Of a stretch of DNA of 64,000 bases, positions 44,398 to 55,398 are shown one piece after another (the first letter of the stretch is position 1; each line of letters starts with the position of its first letter). The DNA is from Marsupella aquatica. Its lineage: Eukaryota > Marchantiophyta. The stretch is from the NCBI GenBank assembly GCA_973895155.1, contig OZ316893.1, forward strand, positions 20,398,001 to 20,462,000, read 5' to 3'. The notes under the pieces were generated by a model. It made no database searches. It saw only the letters and a list, made by a program, of their open reading frames with translations, and was not told the origin of the DNA. A program made the translations under genes and the position numbers.

Positions 44398-46130
44398 TAT
44401 AGAGCTCCAACCAGGTATGGACAATGGGCAAATTCTTGGGCAGATTCATCTAAACTAGATGATGTTGATATTGCGCCTGACGATGATCATATGGCTTTGA
44501 TCTTGGAAGAAGGAGAGTCTTCTTCGTATCATGAGGCAAGTGCTTCAAAGCATAAGCAGGACTGGACTGTAGCAATGCAAATGGAGATGCAGTCATTGAA
44601 GGACAACAAAACTTGGGAGTTGGTCAAGCTTCCTAAAGGCCGGCAAGTAGTGGACAGCAAGTGGATTTACAAGCTAAAGGATCAATCCACAGGAGGTGGA
44701 TCGAAAGTCTACAAGGCTAGATTGGTAGCCAAGGGATTCACACAAGAGAAAAGTGTGGATTACAATGAGGTCTTCTCACTAGTTGCTAAGTACTCTACAA
44801 TACGGCTATTGCGCGTACTTGTTGTTTTATTTGGTCTGTTGCTAGAGCAGATGGATGTTGTCACAACTTTCCTCTATGGCACCTTGGAAGAGGTGATCTT
44901 CATGAGATAGTCGCTAGTTTTGTGAAGAAAGGGCAAGAGGATTTGGTTTGTAGATTGTTGACATCCTTGTACGGGTTGAAGCAGTCACCAAGGCAGTGGA
45001 AAAAGCGGTTTGACGATTGGATCCATACACAGGGTTTTTACAGGAGTGTATTTGATCCTTATGTGTATCTTAAACCGGTGAAGAATGTTGTCTTTGGTTT
45101 CATTGTTTTAGCACTTTATGTGGATGACATGCTTATTGCGGCCAAAGATAGATCTGAGATTGTTAAGCTCAAGGCACTACTCAGTGCAGAGTCTAAGATG
45201 AAGGACTTAGGGCCAGCTAAAAAGATTTTGGGTATGGAAATCACTAGGGACTTGGAGGCTGGTAAGCTATGGTTGACGGAGAGCAGTTATGCAAGGAAGA
45301 TAATTGCAAGATTCAACATGAGGGATAGCAAGCCAGTTAGTACCCGTTGGCTCCACACTTCAAGTTGTCATCAGCTTTCTGTCCTACAGATGAGAGAGAG
45401 AATGGGCTAATGTCAAAGGTTCCTTATGACAAGGCAGACAGAGGGGAGTCTCATGTATTTGATGACTTGCACTAGACCTGATCTTGCCATGGCTATGGGC
45501 AAGGTGAGCAGGCGGGTGAGCAGGTACATGTCGAATCCAGAGAAGGGTACACTAGGAAGTAGTGAAGTGGATTTTTTGGTACTTGAAGGGTACCGTGGAT
45601 CATGGTCTTGTGCTTGATGCACATGCTGATAATGCGAGATCATTGATGGGATATGTAGATGCTGACTATGCACAGGATTTGGATCAGAGAAGGTCAACAA
45701 CCGGGTTTGTGTTCACACTTGGCGGTGGATGCATAAGTTAGAGGTCTACTTAGTTTGCATAAGTGTATTGCTTAGTTTACTACAGAAGTTGAGTATGTTG
45801 CAACAACGGAAGCAGCGAAGAAAGCTATTTGGTTGGATAGACTGATCACTGAGATGGGAGTGCCACAAGGGAATGTAAAGCTCCATTATGATAGTCAGAG
45901 TGCTCTTCACTTTGCTATGAACCAAGTGATGGACAGTATCTGAGTTAAGCACATCGATGTCAGGTGCCATTTTATCAGGCAGGGTGTGTCTGATAATCAG
46001 TTTGAGCTAGTCAAGATTGACGGTAAACTCAACTCGGCTGACGCATTTACAAAAGTGATTCATTTGGAGATTTCCGCAAGACACCGTGCTACTTTGTAGG
46101 TTTTGCAATTGAAGCACAAGTAGAGCTACT
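44398..46130 (+). pseudogene. Ty1/copia reverse transcriptase-RNase H, broken
   Basis: Continues the copia frame after the CACTA element: RAPTRYGQW, then WTVAMQMEMQSLKDNKTWEL, KWIYKLK, YKARLVAKGFTQ (44,557-44,750), VCRLLTSLYGLKQSPRQWKK (44,940), the catalytic LYVDDMLIAA (45,115-45,145), LGMEITRD, then after a frameshift near 45,410 the LMYLMTCTRPDLAMAMG block. RNase H follows with GYVDADYAQDLDQRRSTTGF, EVEYVATTEAAKKAIWLDRL and KHIDVRCHFIRQG...ADAFTK. Stops occur at 44,908, 45,408, 45,738, 45,942 and 46,097, and at least two frameshifts are present. The order reverse transcriptase then RNase H at the 3' end is copia-type. A close relative with the same RNase H end is on the minus strand at 63,789-64,000. 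Confidence 0.88.
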
Positions 46131-46325
46131 TAGCAATTTTTGTGATTTATTGTATATGGATTCCTTGATCCTGTTAGGCTATGGCTTAGTTCTAGTTAAC
46201 CTTTAGTTAACCCATGGTGGTTTTTAGGGGGAGACCTATTTAGGTGATTGTCTAGAATTTCTCGCTGAGGATACCATATGGTAGCAATTAGTCCAGTCCC
46301 CAAGACTAGAGTCAAGGGAGAGTTT
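46131..46325 (+). other. Copia 3' untranslated region and polypurine tract
   Basis: The AGTCAAGGGAGAG tract at 46,310-46,322, directly before the LTR, is the likely polypurine primer for plus-strand synthesis; the minus copy has AGTCAAGGGGAAGA in the same place. A second purine run, TTTTAGGGGGAGA, lies at ~46,225. Confidence 0.55.
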
Positions 46326-46617
46326 TGCTGAGTATTACTCTTAGTCTTGTGACTCTAGAGCTAACCATAGTTAGGCTAACTCAGATTAGGACTTAGCTGA
46401 GGTTAGCAATGATGCATGTTGTATATAACCAGGGCTGATGCCAGCCCTTGGTGGATCTTTAGCTCATTGTTGGAGTGGAGCAAGAGAGAAGTAAAGGTCT
46501 CTTGCTTTCCCAGGGACGTAGCCTCAATCGTGAGGTGAACCACGTACTCGGTGTGTTGACTACTTTGTATGGTGGTCACATGTGCATGGTGTCTTGGGAT
46601 AAGGATTATCCCCAACA
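46326..46617 (+). repeat. Copia 3' LTR (292 bp)
   Basis: Starts TGCTGAGTATTACTCTTAG after the polypurine tract and ends AAGGATTATCCCCAACA, giving TG...CA. The related LTR at 63,168-63,597 (minus) starts TGTTGGGTATTTACTCTTAC and ends with the same kind of inverted terminus, which supports these limits. No 5' LTR of this copy was found in the window. Confidence 0.7.
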
Positions 46618-46645
46618 TGGAGTACATGAAATTCAGATTGGAATA

Positions 46646-48370
46646 TGTGACACGGGTAACGTGTCACTTAACGGAACCCAGGTCATAGATTAGGCCTTAT
46701 ACGGGCATTAGGACCATAACCATAGCGTAGAATAGCACGTGTAGCCGTTTGTTGCCATTATGAATAGATTAGGAGTAGGTTAAAATGACCGAATAATTAC
46801 GAGTTCAGGAAGAGGATTTTTACGCCCGACCGAGGTACGGTGGCGGAGTAAAAATCAGTTAGAAGAATCACGCTTGGACCGAGGTGCCGACTTCAGCTCG
46901 TTATCAATGACCAAAACGGCCTGGCCTTCTCACGCTCGGGCTCATCCTGGCACCTCCATAAGAGAGGAGCCGATGGTGCTCTTTACAAGGAGATTATCAA
47001 GGGAGAAGAGCGGAATGTGGCGAGATTTAGTCAGGACGAGCGAGGCCTCCACGAGAAAGAGGACCAGCCGGGTGGGAACGTGGACTCAACGAACCGGACT
47101 ACGAGGTTAGTATGACCTTCACAGCCTTGGGATTTTGGACCTTGTTTGGCGAGGTTGGTGCTAAGTTCTCCAAGACTTACTGGTACTCTTGTCCCGAGAA
47201 AGCCGCTTACGAACGAAGATACGCGAAGCTGGTAACCAAGGTAGCACTGGTTAATTGCGAAAGGACAGCCATCACCAAGGATTCCAGCTACAACGAGCTG
47301 CAAGACTACATCACCGAGCTATATCTCAGCGAGGAAGGGCTTAGATCGGTAGCTGAGGCGATTCTTGAGGTTCCAGCGAAGTTCTTTAAGCTAAAGGGCA
47401 GCCAGCGGCTTACACAAGCGGAGTTTGACAAGATTCCAGGGTACCTAGACCAGCAGATCGCAACCAAAAAGTGCCAAGAAGACATCAGCAAACAACGGGA
47501 AGCGGCGCGTAATCTTACATTTTTTGGGGAAAGCTCCAACGCCTTCAACTGGGATATGGCTACCCCGATACCACCAGTGCCTCAGCCGATGACCACCGGC
47601 GTACCGCCAAACCGGTCCCAAGTCCGTCCAGTAATCAACACAGAGTGTTCTTCGGGTTCCGAGCAAGCTAGTCCGCAACTCGAACAGCGTCCTCGTAAGC
47701 GGCCAAGGACTACGACGGCCCCCGAATCAACAACGCGGACCAACGCCGCGCCTGCACCTGCCCCGGTAAACCCCCCGACCAACCAGACCCGACGGCCCCC
47801 GGATAACCCAAAGTCCAACTTATTACAGGTAATCCGCGTCCCCGAAGTAGTTTGGATCGCGATCAAGAAACTCGAACATGCGGACTATCTAAAGGAGCAT
47901 CAGTTGGAGCAGTTCGCTCACTTGCTTTGGAGGCCGTGTGCCGCCGGGCCGAAGGAGATTTGTGAGGTCATCTCCAATTTTGACATTGACGCATCGACCA
48001 CCAAGGTTTCGGGGCAGGCCTTATCACTCACGGAGCATCAGTTAACGCAAATCTTCTGCCTACCCACCGGCCCAGTGCCAGTGGAAATCCGAATTTGGGA
48101 TAAGGAGTATATGCCGCGGCACTTCAAACCCGAGGGTAAGACGGACAACGGATACAAGCAGGGGGCGTGCACCAACTTAACCTGTATGGAGCGGCTTAAC
48201 TTCATACGGACTACCCTACACATGATTGAGCCACGATCCGAGATTTCCCTCTACACGATCGTGCAGGTGGAACAGTATAAGCGATGAAACTGGGCCCAAT
48301 TCTTCTATCGAAGATTCTCGGGGGAGCTAAAGCGGGCTCAGGGTGGTATGGCTATTGGGGGGAAGACTTA
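46646..48370 (+). repeat. Outer gypsy 5' LTR, first part (interrupted)
   Basis: Matches the inner LTR from 48,371 closely (TGTGACACGNGNAACGTGTC, then GAACCCAGGTC), except for a ~75-bp segment present only in the inner copy (about 48,715-48,790). Ends at ACTTA, the target duplication of the inner element. Confidence 0.85.
47019..48370 (+). pseudogene. LTR-encoded ORF, outer copy, N-terminal part
   Basis: Homologous to the inner ORF at 48,827-51,232. A one-base loss near 47,030 breaks the N-terminal frame; from 47,112 it reads openly (MTFTALGFWTLFGEVGAKFS, YWYSCPEKAAYERRYAKLV, LYLSEEGLRSVAEAILEVPA) to a TGA at 48,285 where the inner copy has CGA. The sequence continues to the inner insertion after ...GGMAIGGKT. 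Its C-terminal part resumes at 55,399. Function unknown; see the inner copy. Confidence 0.75.
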
Positions 48371-48826
48371 TGTGACACGCGCAACGTGTCACTTGACCGA
48401 ACCCAGGTCGAAGATTAGGACTTATACGGTCATAAGGACCGTAGCCATAGCATAGAATAGCACGTATAGCCGCCAAGTTGCCATTATGATTAGATTAGGA
48501 GTAGGTTAAGATAACCAAATAATTGCGAGTTCAGGAAAGGGATTATTACGCACGACCGAGGTACGGTGGCGGCAGCGGAGTAAAAATCAGTTAGAAGAAT
48601 CACGCTTGGACCGAGACGCCGACTTCAGCTCGTTATCAATGACCAAACGGCCTGACCTTCTCATGCTCGGGCTCGTCCTGGCACCCCCATAAGAGAGGAG
48701 CCGATGGCACTGCGGGCCATTCGCTCACGTTTACCTTTTTGGAATTCACGGACGTTGCCATCCGCTCGCCTTTTTGATTGAATCCAGTCGACCTTTACGA
48801 GGAAATTATCGAGGGAGAAGAGCGGA

Positions 48827-51232
48827 ATGTGGCAAGATTTAGTTCAGGACGAGCGAGGCCTCCGCAAAAAAGGACCAGCCAGGTGGGAACGTGGATGCAA
48901 CGAACCGGACTACGAGGTTAGTATGACCCTCACAACCTTGGGATTTTGGACCTTGTTTGGCGAGGTAGGTGCTAAGTTCTCCGAGACTTACTGGTACTCT
49001 TGCCCCGAGAAAGCCGCTTACGAACGAAGGTACGCAAAGCTGGTAACCAAGGTAGCACTGGTTAATTGCGAAAGGACAGCCATCACCAGGGATTCTAGCT
49101 ATAACGAGCTGCGAGACTACATCACCGAACTATATCTCAGCGAGGAAGGGCTTAGATCGGTAGCAGAGGCGATTCTTGAGGTTCCAGCTAAGTTCTTTAA
49201 GCTGAAGGGCAACCAGCGGCTTACTCAAGCGAAGTTCGATAAGATTCCGAGGTACCTAGACCAGCAGATCGCAGCCGAAAAGCGCCAAGAAGACATCAGC
49301 AGACAACGGGAAGCGGCGCGTAATCTCACGTTCCTCGAGGAATGCTCCAACGCCTTCAACTGGGATATGGCTACCCCAGCGCCTCAACCGATGACCACCG
49401 GAGTACCGCCGAACCAGTCCCAAGTCCGTCCAGTAATCAACGCGGAGTGTTCTTCGGGTTCCGAGCGAGCTAGTCCGCAACTCGAACAGCGTCCTCGTAA
49501 GCGGTCAAGGACTACGACGGCCCCCAAATCAACACGGACCGACGCCGCGCCTGCACCTGCCCCAGCAAACCCCCCGACAAACCAGACCCGACGGCCCCCG
49601 AATAACCCGAAGTCCAACTTATTATAGGTAATCCGCGTCCCTGAGGTAGTCTGGATCACGATCAAGAAACTCGAACATGCGGACTATCTCAAGGAGCATC
49701 AGTTGGAGCGGTTCGCCCACTTACTATGGAGGCCGTGCGCCGCCGGGCCGAAGGAGATTTGTGAGTTCATCTCCAATTTCGACACTGATGCGTTGACCAC
49801 CAAGGTTTCGGGGCAGACCTTATCACTCACAGAGCATCGGTTAACGCAAATTTTCGGCCTACCAACCGGGCCGGTGCCGGTGGAAATTCGAATTCGGGAT
49901 AAGGAGTATACGCCGGGGCACTTCAAACCCGAGGGTAAGACGGACAATGGATACAAGCAGGGGGCGTGCACCAACTTAACCTGTATGGAGCGGCTTAACT
50001 TCATACGGACTACCCTACACATGATTGAGCCACGATCCGAGATTTCCCTCTGCACGATCGTGCAGGTGGAACAGTACAAACGACGAAACTGGGCCCAATT
50101 CTTCTACCGAAGATTCTCGGGGGAGCTGAAGCGGGCTCAGGGTGGTATGGCTATTGGAGGGAAGACTTACTTGGGAAGTCATATCGCCATTATCCTCGCC
50201 TGGTACAAGGCACGGCGGGAGGCCAGAGGAAAGAATACGGCCACCTCAGCCCCGGGTAATGTCACCCCCGCCCCAGAGGAGGCAACCCCGACTACGCGGA
50301 CTACTGTCCCTCGGACAAACCCCGAGCCGGAAGCCCCGACTAATACTCCGCAACCGCCCCCTGTGGAAATTCCACCGCCTCCTTCCATTGAGCCTCCGCT
50401 ACCTGCAGTACAACCACCCCCAATCCCTCCACCACCTGAAGAAACCTTCCCCTCCCCAGCGCTGACTACGGAGGAGCTCATTGCCCCTGCCGAGGAACCA
50501 TCGGTACCCGAGAGGATGGAGGACTACCAAGTAGCTCCGGGGACCATGGCCTACGACCTGGTCCAGAAGTTTAGCCAGACTATGTCTGGGGAGTTGGCGA
50601 CATACATCGGACAACAAGTCTCGGCGTACTTTCAGCCAGCCTTCTTCATGTTAGAGCACCAACCACGGATCGTCAGCTGCTTGGAAGAAGAACTCATGGC
50701 GAAGGGGAATGAGATCGAGCATCTCCAGATGCTGGTAGATCACCTCGAGGAGGAGGCAACGACCCGCCGCGAGGATTTAGTCCGCACTGTCGAACAGAGG
50801 GACGGACTAACCCAGGAGTTAAGCGGAGCGCAGGCCGAACTCAAGAAGCTGGACGACACCGTGCTTCAATTACGCTCAGAATCTTCGGCTCGGGTTACCA
50901 GCCTGACCGACCTCAACAAACAATTCCTGCATGCAGCACAGCAGGTGGCTAGTCTCTCCGCCGAACGAGATAAATTGCTAGCGTAGGACCAGGTCCATCG
51001 CGACGCCCTCGACCAGCTCAACTTGGAGGTGGCGCGGCTCCAGACTGAAGCCGATGAAGCTGCAAACGAGGCGGAGGAAGCATTACGGGACAACAAGGCT
51101 TTGCAGGACCGCGTCACCCTGCTCGTCCTCCAGCGGGGAAACCTGGGCCCACCTCTGATCAAGGCGGCTCGAGGTCTCGCCCCGACAAGGGGACCAGCCC
51201 TGGTCCAACCACTGCACACACGTAAGGGGTAG
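48827..51232 (+). pseudogene. ORF within gypsy LTR (U3): ~801 codons, two premature stops
   Basis: One frame from MWQDLVQDERGLRKK to ...VQPLHTRKG, interrupted only by TAG at 49,625 and 50,984, both CAG in the outer copy or the inferred ancestor. Residues ~30-200 are an alpha-helical-looking module (TLTTLGFWTLFGEVGAKFSE). A charged linker with RKRSRTTTAP follows. Residues ~285-440 (QLERFAHLLWRPC, KEICEFISNFD, KVSGQTLSLTEHRLTQIFGLP) resemble the 'putative plant transposon protein' domain, in which a VxG...fs...IN..LGLP pattern is typical; this is a judgement by eye. A proline-rich region (PPPVEIPPPPSIEPPLP) precedes a long heptad-like coiled coil (EEELMAKGNEIEHLQMLVDH onward). It is neither gag nor pol. 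Extra ORFs of unknown role are known in some plant gypsy lineages, usually between pol and the LTR rather than inside it. Confidence 0.7.
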
Positions 51233-52022
51233 TTAGCGAAGGGTAGAAGCAGGCGCCGTGCGAGGCGGTTAAGTCAGCGGCATCTTTTAGTTAGGTGTAA
51301 CGACAGAATGACTGTCATTAGGCGCCGATTAGCGATAGTAGGAAGAATTAGGGCCGGTCAGTTAGGATCAGCCAATGTAGGATTGAGTCCATCAACGGAC
51401 TAGAGTTTGTCAGTAGGCTTGGCCGCTGCCATTCCGGTTGGCACACTCGTCGTCGACGGTCAACCGGTCAGTGCCGCGCGACCAGTAGTCAGCAGTTAGT
51501 TAGTCAGTAGGTAGTACCCCGGAAGGTAGTATCCTCCGGTTCTCTTCTGCTATGGTCGTATTTAGGCTTCCCCTTCCGCAATGGGAAGGGGGAGAAGGCT
51601 TAGTTATCTCAGCAGAAGAAAGGCGAGGCACGGGGAGTCCCGGCCTGAGTAGGGTCAGAGCGTACCAAGGAGTGAGAGCCAGAGTCGAGCTTGCTGGGCA
51701 AGTGCGAGGCAGGGCCTTGTAGAGACTGGGCATCGACTGCCGTTGGGCCTGCTGACCCCCTTTGAAGTCGAGTCAACCATGTAAACTGATGCTTCGCTGA
51801 GTAAATGTAGTCTTTTCCCCCTAATGTTTCTGAGAGTAACTGGTGTTGTGTGTATGCTTTGTCCGGGCAAAGGCGCCATTTTAAGGGACGTACCGGGTGC
51901 GGACTAATGGTAGGGATTGCCACTCATTGCATGTCACAAGTTCTTGTCACGTCGATGGCTTGAAAAGCCCCAAGTCGGGAGTTAGTCCGCGTCACTAATT
52001 GAGGGAAAATTCCAGCGGTGGA
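51233..52022 (+). other. LTR segment between ORF and TATA-like box
   Basis: Non-coding part of the inner LTR with short repeats of GTTAGT / GTCAGTAGGTAGT (51,490-51,515). The outer LTR has the same region at 56,455-57,245. Likely U3 regulatory DNA. Confidence 0.5.
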
Positions 52023-52033
52023 AAATAAATATA
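52023..52033 (+). promoter_or_regulatory. TATA-like box of the gypsy LTR
   Basis: AAATAAATATA, about 170 bases before the LTR end. The same box is at 55,214 and, as CAAATATACC, near 57,250. Its position downstream of the LTR-borne ORF would put that ORF in U3. Confidence 0.45.
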
Positions 52034-52219
52034 CCTATGTCAAATTATGCGAGTGTTATACCAGTAAGTATAGCGGCTTAGCCCGACTTAGGGCTATTGA
52101 AGGTCACTACACACCTCCTTGCCCGAACCCTCACCCCTATTGGTGGTCGAGGTCGCACCACGACACTAACCCGGATTTAAGGCCCAGGGTAGGGGTGCGA
52201 CATACGGCGACCGGTTTTT

Positions 52220-52232
52220 TGGCGCTAGATGG
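52220..52232 (+). promoter_or_regulatory. Candidate primer-binding site, inner gypsy
   Basis: TGGCGCTAGATGG followed by AGGGGGC, like the TGGCGC-type primer-binding sites of plant gypsy elements. It is 18 bases after the LTR end, further than usual. The outer copy has the same sequence at 57,452-57,464. Confidence 0.5.
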
Positions 52233-52316
52233 AGGGGGCACTCACTTTGCCTTACGAGTGGAGCCGTGTAGTGAGCTAGTTACTTTTGATTTTGTACTCG
52301 ACGTGAAGGAAGGGGC

Positions 52317-55115
52317 ATGCCCCTTACCCGGTCACGTTCTGCGTATTTACAACAATCGGATGGAGCATCACGGTTGGAAGAGAATACCGCGACCGGCGAA
52401 GCGGGGAGCTCGGCTTCCCAAGCAGGATCCCGTGTTGTGATGGGTACCCAAGCACCGATCGCGGGAGGAACTCCACGGTTCCACCAGCCCTGCAGGTACC
52501 AGGTGCATTGCGGCCCCCTGCGGCTCAGAACGTGTCACAGCGATCCCGGTTTCACTATCGACCCTTTAAGGGACGACCCACAGACAACCCTGATGAATGG
52601 ATAGCTGAGTTCGAGGCCACGGCCAAGGCGAATGGTGAGGAAGCCATTAAGCTAACCACTCTTCCAGGCGTACTACGAGGAGAAGCGCGCCCGTGGTATA
52701 ACTTACAACCCCCGGGTTGTACATGGGGCCAGTTCCAAACGGCGTTCTTGCAAGAATTTCGGCCCGTCGGGATCGAATCTCAGGCCCTGTCAAAAATCGG
52801 GCGAATGCAAATGGGTAAGCATGACTCACTTCGCAAATTTCTGCAGCGGTTCCAGAAGGTTGCCGCCAAGATTCGGCCTAAGCCAGATGACTCTCTACTG
52901 AGGAAATGGTTCGTCAACGCGCTACCCCAGAGGATGGCGTTCTCAATGCTAGAAAAGAAGACCACCACTCTACAACAAGCAATTGATAGTGCCAAATCCT
53001 TCAAGGAATCGCACTATGCCTCTCAGCTTAATAGGAGGACCAAGCATAAGAAGAGCAGGAGGTATCATACCTTCAGCGACTCCGACTCTGAGTACGACGA
53101 GAAAAAAAGGAAGAAGAAACGACGACATAAGAAGAAGGGTCGGACCAGCTCTTCGTCAGACTCTGATTCAGAGTCTAGTGATTCCCTGTCCACTAGCCCG
53201 ACGTTAACTGGCTCATCCTCCAGCGAGACCGAGTCAGAGTCTCGAGACCACAGAAGAAAGAAGGGATCACGGTCAGATACGGGTAAACATAAACCGTGAG
53301 CCAAAGTCGTCACCACGGACCTAAAGGTTGCGGAGGTAGAAAAGCTGAACGAAATCACAGACCGGCTGAAGGCACTGTCGGTGCACTTGGCGGAAAAACC
53401 TCCGGACAAGAAGAAACCACCGGAAATCTGAGCGCATGCTTGGTGCTCCAAGTGTTATCAGTCGGGACATGTGGTGCAAGAATGTCCAAGATGGAACACT
53501 CGCGTGCACCAGATGGAGTTGGAGCCCGGACAGTCCGAGCCAGAGGGATGCACGATGGAGTAATTCTTCGAGGATCCAAGTGAGGCGGTGTTCCAGATGA
53601 GTATGACGGGACCTCGCACCCTAAGCGGCCACAATCCAGGGTTCCATACCCCTTATCCATATCCGGTGAATGGGCGTGGCCCCCAGATAGTCAACAATCC
53701 AAGTATCCCACCTAAACCCGGAGTTTGGCGGACCCCGGTTTGCTATAATTGCGAGAAACCTGGTCACTTTGCCCGAGAGTGCACGGAGCAAAGGAAGCAA
53801 GGGGATGGGAGACCGCTTCCATTGTGCGAGGTCTGTCGAACCAAAGCACATTCCACGTCAAACTGCCCCTTGGTGCTAGCCGCGAAGGCCGGCGCCGTCA
53901 GAGCTGCTCAACCTGCGGCCCCACCAATTACGGATGCAGTAGTACAAATGGTAACAATGGAATGGCAGGACGACTCCACCAAATGGATCGATCTCATAGA
54001 GGCAGTCGAGCAAACAGGAACGCACGTGGACGACGAGTGCTATCGCGTTTCTACCCGATCATCCCGCAAGAAGAATAAGTACAAAGAACGAGATCGGAAG
54101 GATGCCCAGCAGAAAGAGGCGGTCGCAGATAAGAATAGTCCAATGGAACCAGACGAGCTGGAAGACTACCAGCGGGATAACCCGAAGTTATTCTACCCAC
54201 GAGTAGAGGAACTGGTCAAAAAACAATTGGAAGCCTACGAAGCCCAAGAGCACGAGAAAGCCATTAAGAAGGATATTGCCGATGCTAAGGCGGCCGAAGA
54301 AGCCGAGAAAGCTGAGATTGCCTTGCAAACTGAAGTCAAGGGAGCAGAAGCAGTAAAATCTGCGACCCCACCGTCTAACCAATATGACATCAAAAAGGAT
54401 GTTCAGAACTGTGCAGCCACAACCACTGTCGAACAACTATTGCAGGATAACCCGAAGTATCGGCAACAACTCAAAGAGATGCTGATAGGAAAGAGGAGGC
54501 GACGGCTACCTCGGGTAAGCACCTTAGCCGACTGTATGATGATTTACTAGGACTTAGGAGCGCCGGAAGTCTCTATCGAGATAGCGGGCTGTACTGTTCG
54601 GTTTGTACCGATAGACGGAGGGTCCGGTGTAAACATCATGACAGAGGACACTTCCGTAAGGTTGGGATATACATCTTATCAACCCACGGCGCGCACCATT
54701 CGGTTAGCAAACGGCGCCAGGATCATGCCACTGGGGACGTTAACCAAGATATCCACGTGGATTGGAGGCCTCGAGTTCTTTCTAAATTACCTGGTGATGC
54801 GACCCGTCCAACCCTCTTCTTATCCAGTACTGCTGGGCAGACCCTGGTTATACGGTGCCCAAGTCGTTACTGACTGGGGAAGGAAGGAATTACGATTCGG
54901 TAACCCGACTACGACGGTGTCCTGGAAGGAAGAAGACTACCAGGGCGAGACGCCCCAGGGACCCGAAGAATATGACTCGGAGGAGGACATCTCAGAAGAA
55001 GAGGTGAATATGGTGGAGTTAATCTCTTGCCTGGATGAAGAGGAAGTCTTCGGGGTAAATGCCGTCCGAGAAGCCCATATTCTGAACCAGCCCAGACCAG
55101 CAGCCCAAATCGAAG
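52317..55115 (+). pseudogene. Inner gypsy gag-protease, broken
   Basis: Starts MPLTRSRSAYLQQ. A one-base loss near 52,475 shifts the frame; from 52,508 one frame runs to the deletion at 55,115, with stops at 53,297 (TGA), 53,429 (TGA), 53,561 (TAA) and 54,548 (TAG). Gag: EWIAEFEATAKANGEEAIKL, RPWYNL, FLQEFRPVG. A basic, serine-rich stretch with KKRKKKRRHKKKGR follows, then three zinc-finger-like clusters: CSKCYQSGHVVQEC (~53,450), CYNCEKPGHFAREC (~53,740) and CEVCRTKAHSTSNC (~53,830). Next are an acidic helical linker, then the aspartic protease with PIDGGSGVNIM (~54,612) and YPVLLGRPWLY (~54,825). Reverse transcriptase and everything after are deleted. Confidence 0.87.
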
Positions 55116-55393
55116 CATTGCATGTCACAAGTTCTTGTCACGTCGATGGCTTGAAAAGCCCCAAGTCGGGAGTTAGTCCGCGTCACTAATTGAGGGAAAA
55201 TTCCAGCGGTGGAAAATAAATATACCTATGTCAAATTATGCGAGTGTTATACCAGTAAGTATAGCGGCTTAGCCCGACTTAGGGCTATTGAAGGTCACTA
55301 CACACCTCCTTGCCCAAACCCTCACCCCTACTGGTGGTCGAGGTCGCACCACGACGCTAACCCGGATTTAAGACCCAGGGTAGGGGTGCGACA
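55116..55393 (+). repeat. Inner gypsy 3' LTR remnant (278 bp)
   Basis: Matches 51,925-52,202 with four visible substitutions. The left junction joins pol (CCCAAATCGAA) directly to LTR sequence (CATTGCATGTCAC). The right end CGACA is followed by the ACTTA duplication. Confidence 0.88.
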
Positions 55394-55398
55394 ACTTA

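Larger units (their letters stand above)
48371..52202 (+). repeat. Inner gypsy 5' LTR (3,832 bp)
   Basis: Begins TGTGACACGCGCAACGTGTC right after ACTTA and ends GGTGCGACA before the primer-binding region. It contains the 801-codon ORF and, 3' of it, a TATA-like box. Only its last 278 bp are present again at the 3' end (55,116-55,393), because the rest of the 3' LTR was deleted. The outer copy has the same sequence in the same position, so two independent 5' LTRs define the unit. Confidence 0.8.
48371..55393 (+). mobile_element. Inner Ty3/gypsy element, internally deleted (7.0 kb)
   Basis: Inserted in the LTR-borne ORF of the outer element, with a perfect 5-bp target duplication ACTTA (48,366-48,370 and 55,394-55,398). 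Layout: complete 5' LTR (48,371-52,202), primer-binding region, gag and protease (52,317-55,115), then a 278-bp remnant of the 3' LTR. Reverse transcriptase, RNase H, integrase and most of the 3' LTR are missing. The two LTR ends differ at about 4 of 278 bases by eye, so it is younger than the outer copy, as nesting requires. Confidence 0.87.

Noticed and set aside
51934-52202. A ~270-bp LTR (TGTCACAAG...GTGCGACA) as the true gypsy LTR
   Set aside because: This block recurs four times and looks like a short LTR, but the target duplications place the 5' boundaries at 46,646 and 48,371. With a short LTR, the ORF-bearing sequence upstream of the primer-binding region would have no explanation, and the bases flanking the short block do not match each other.
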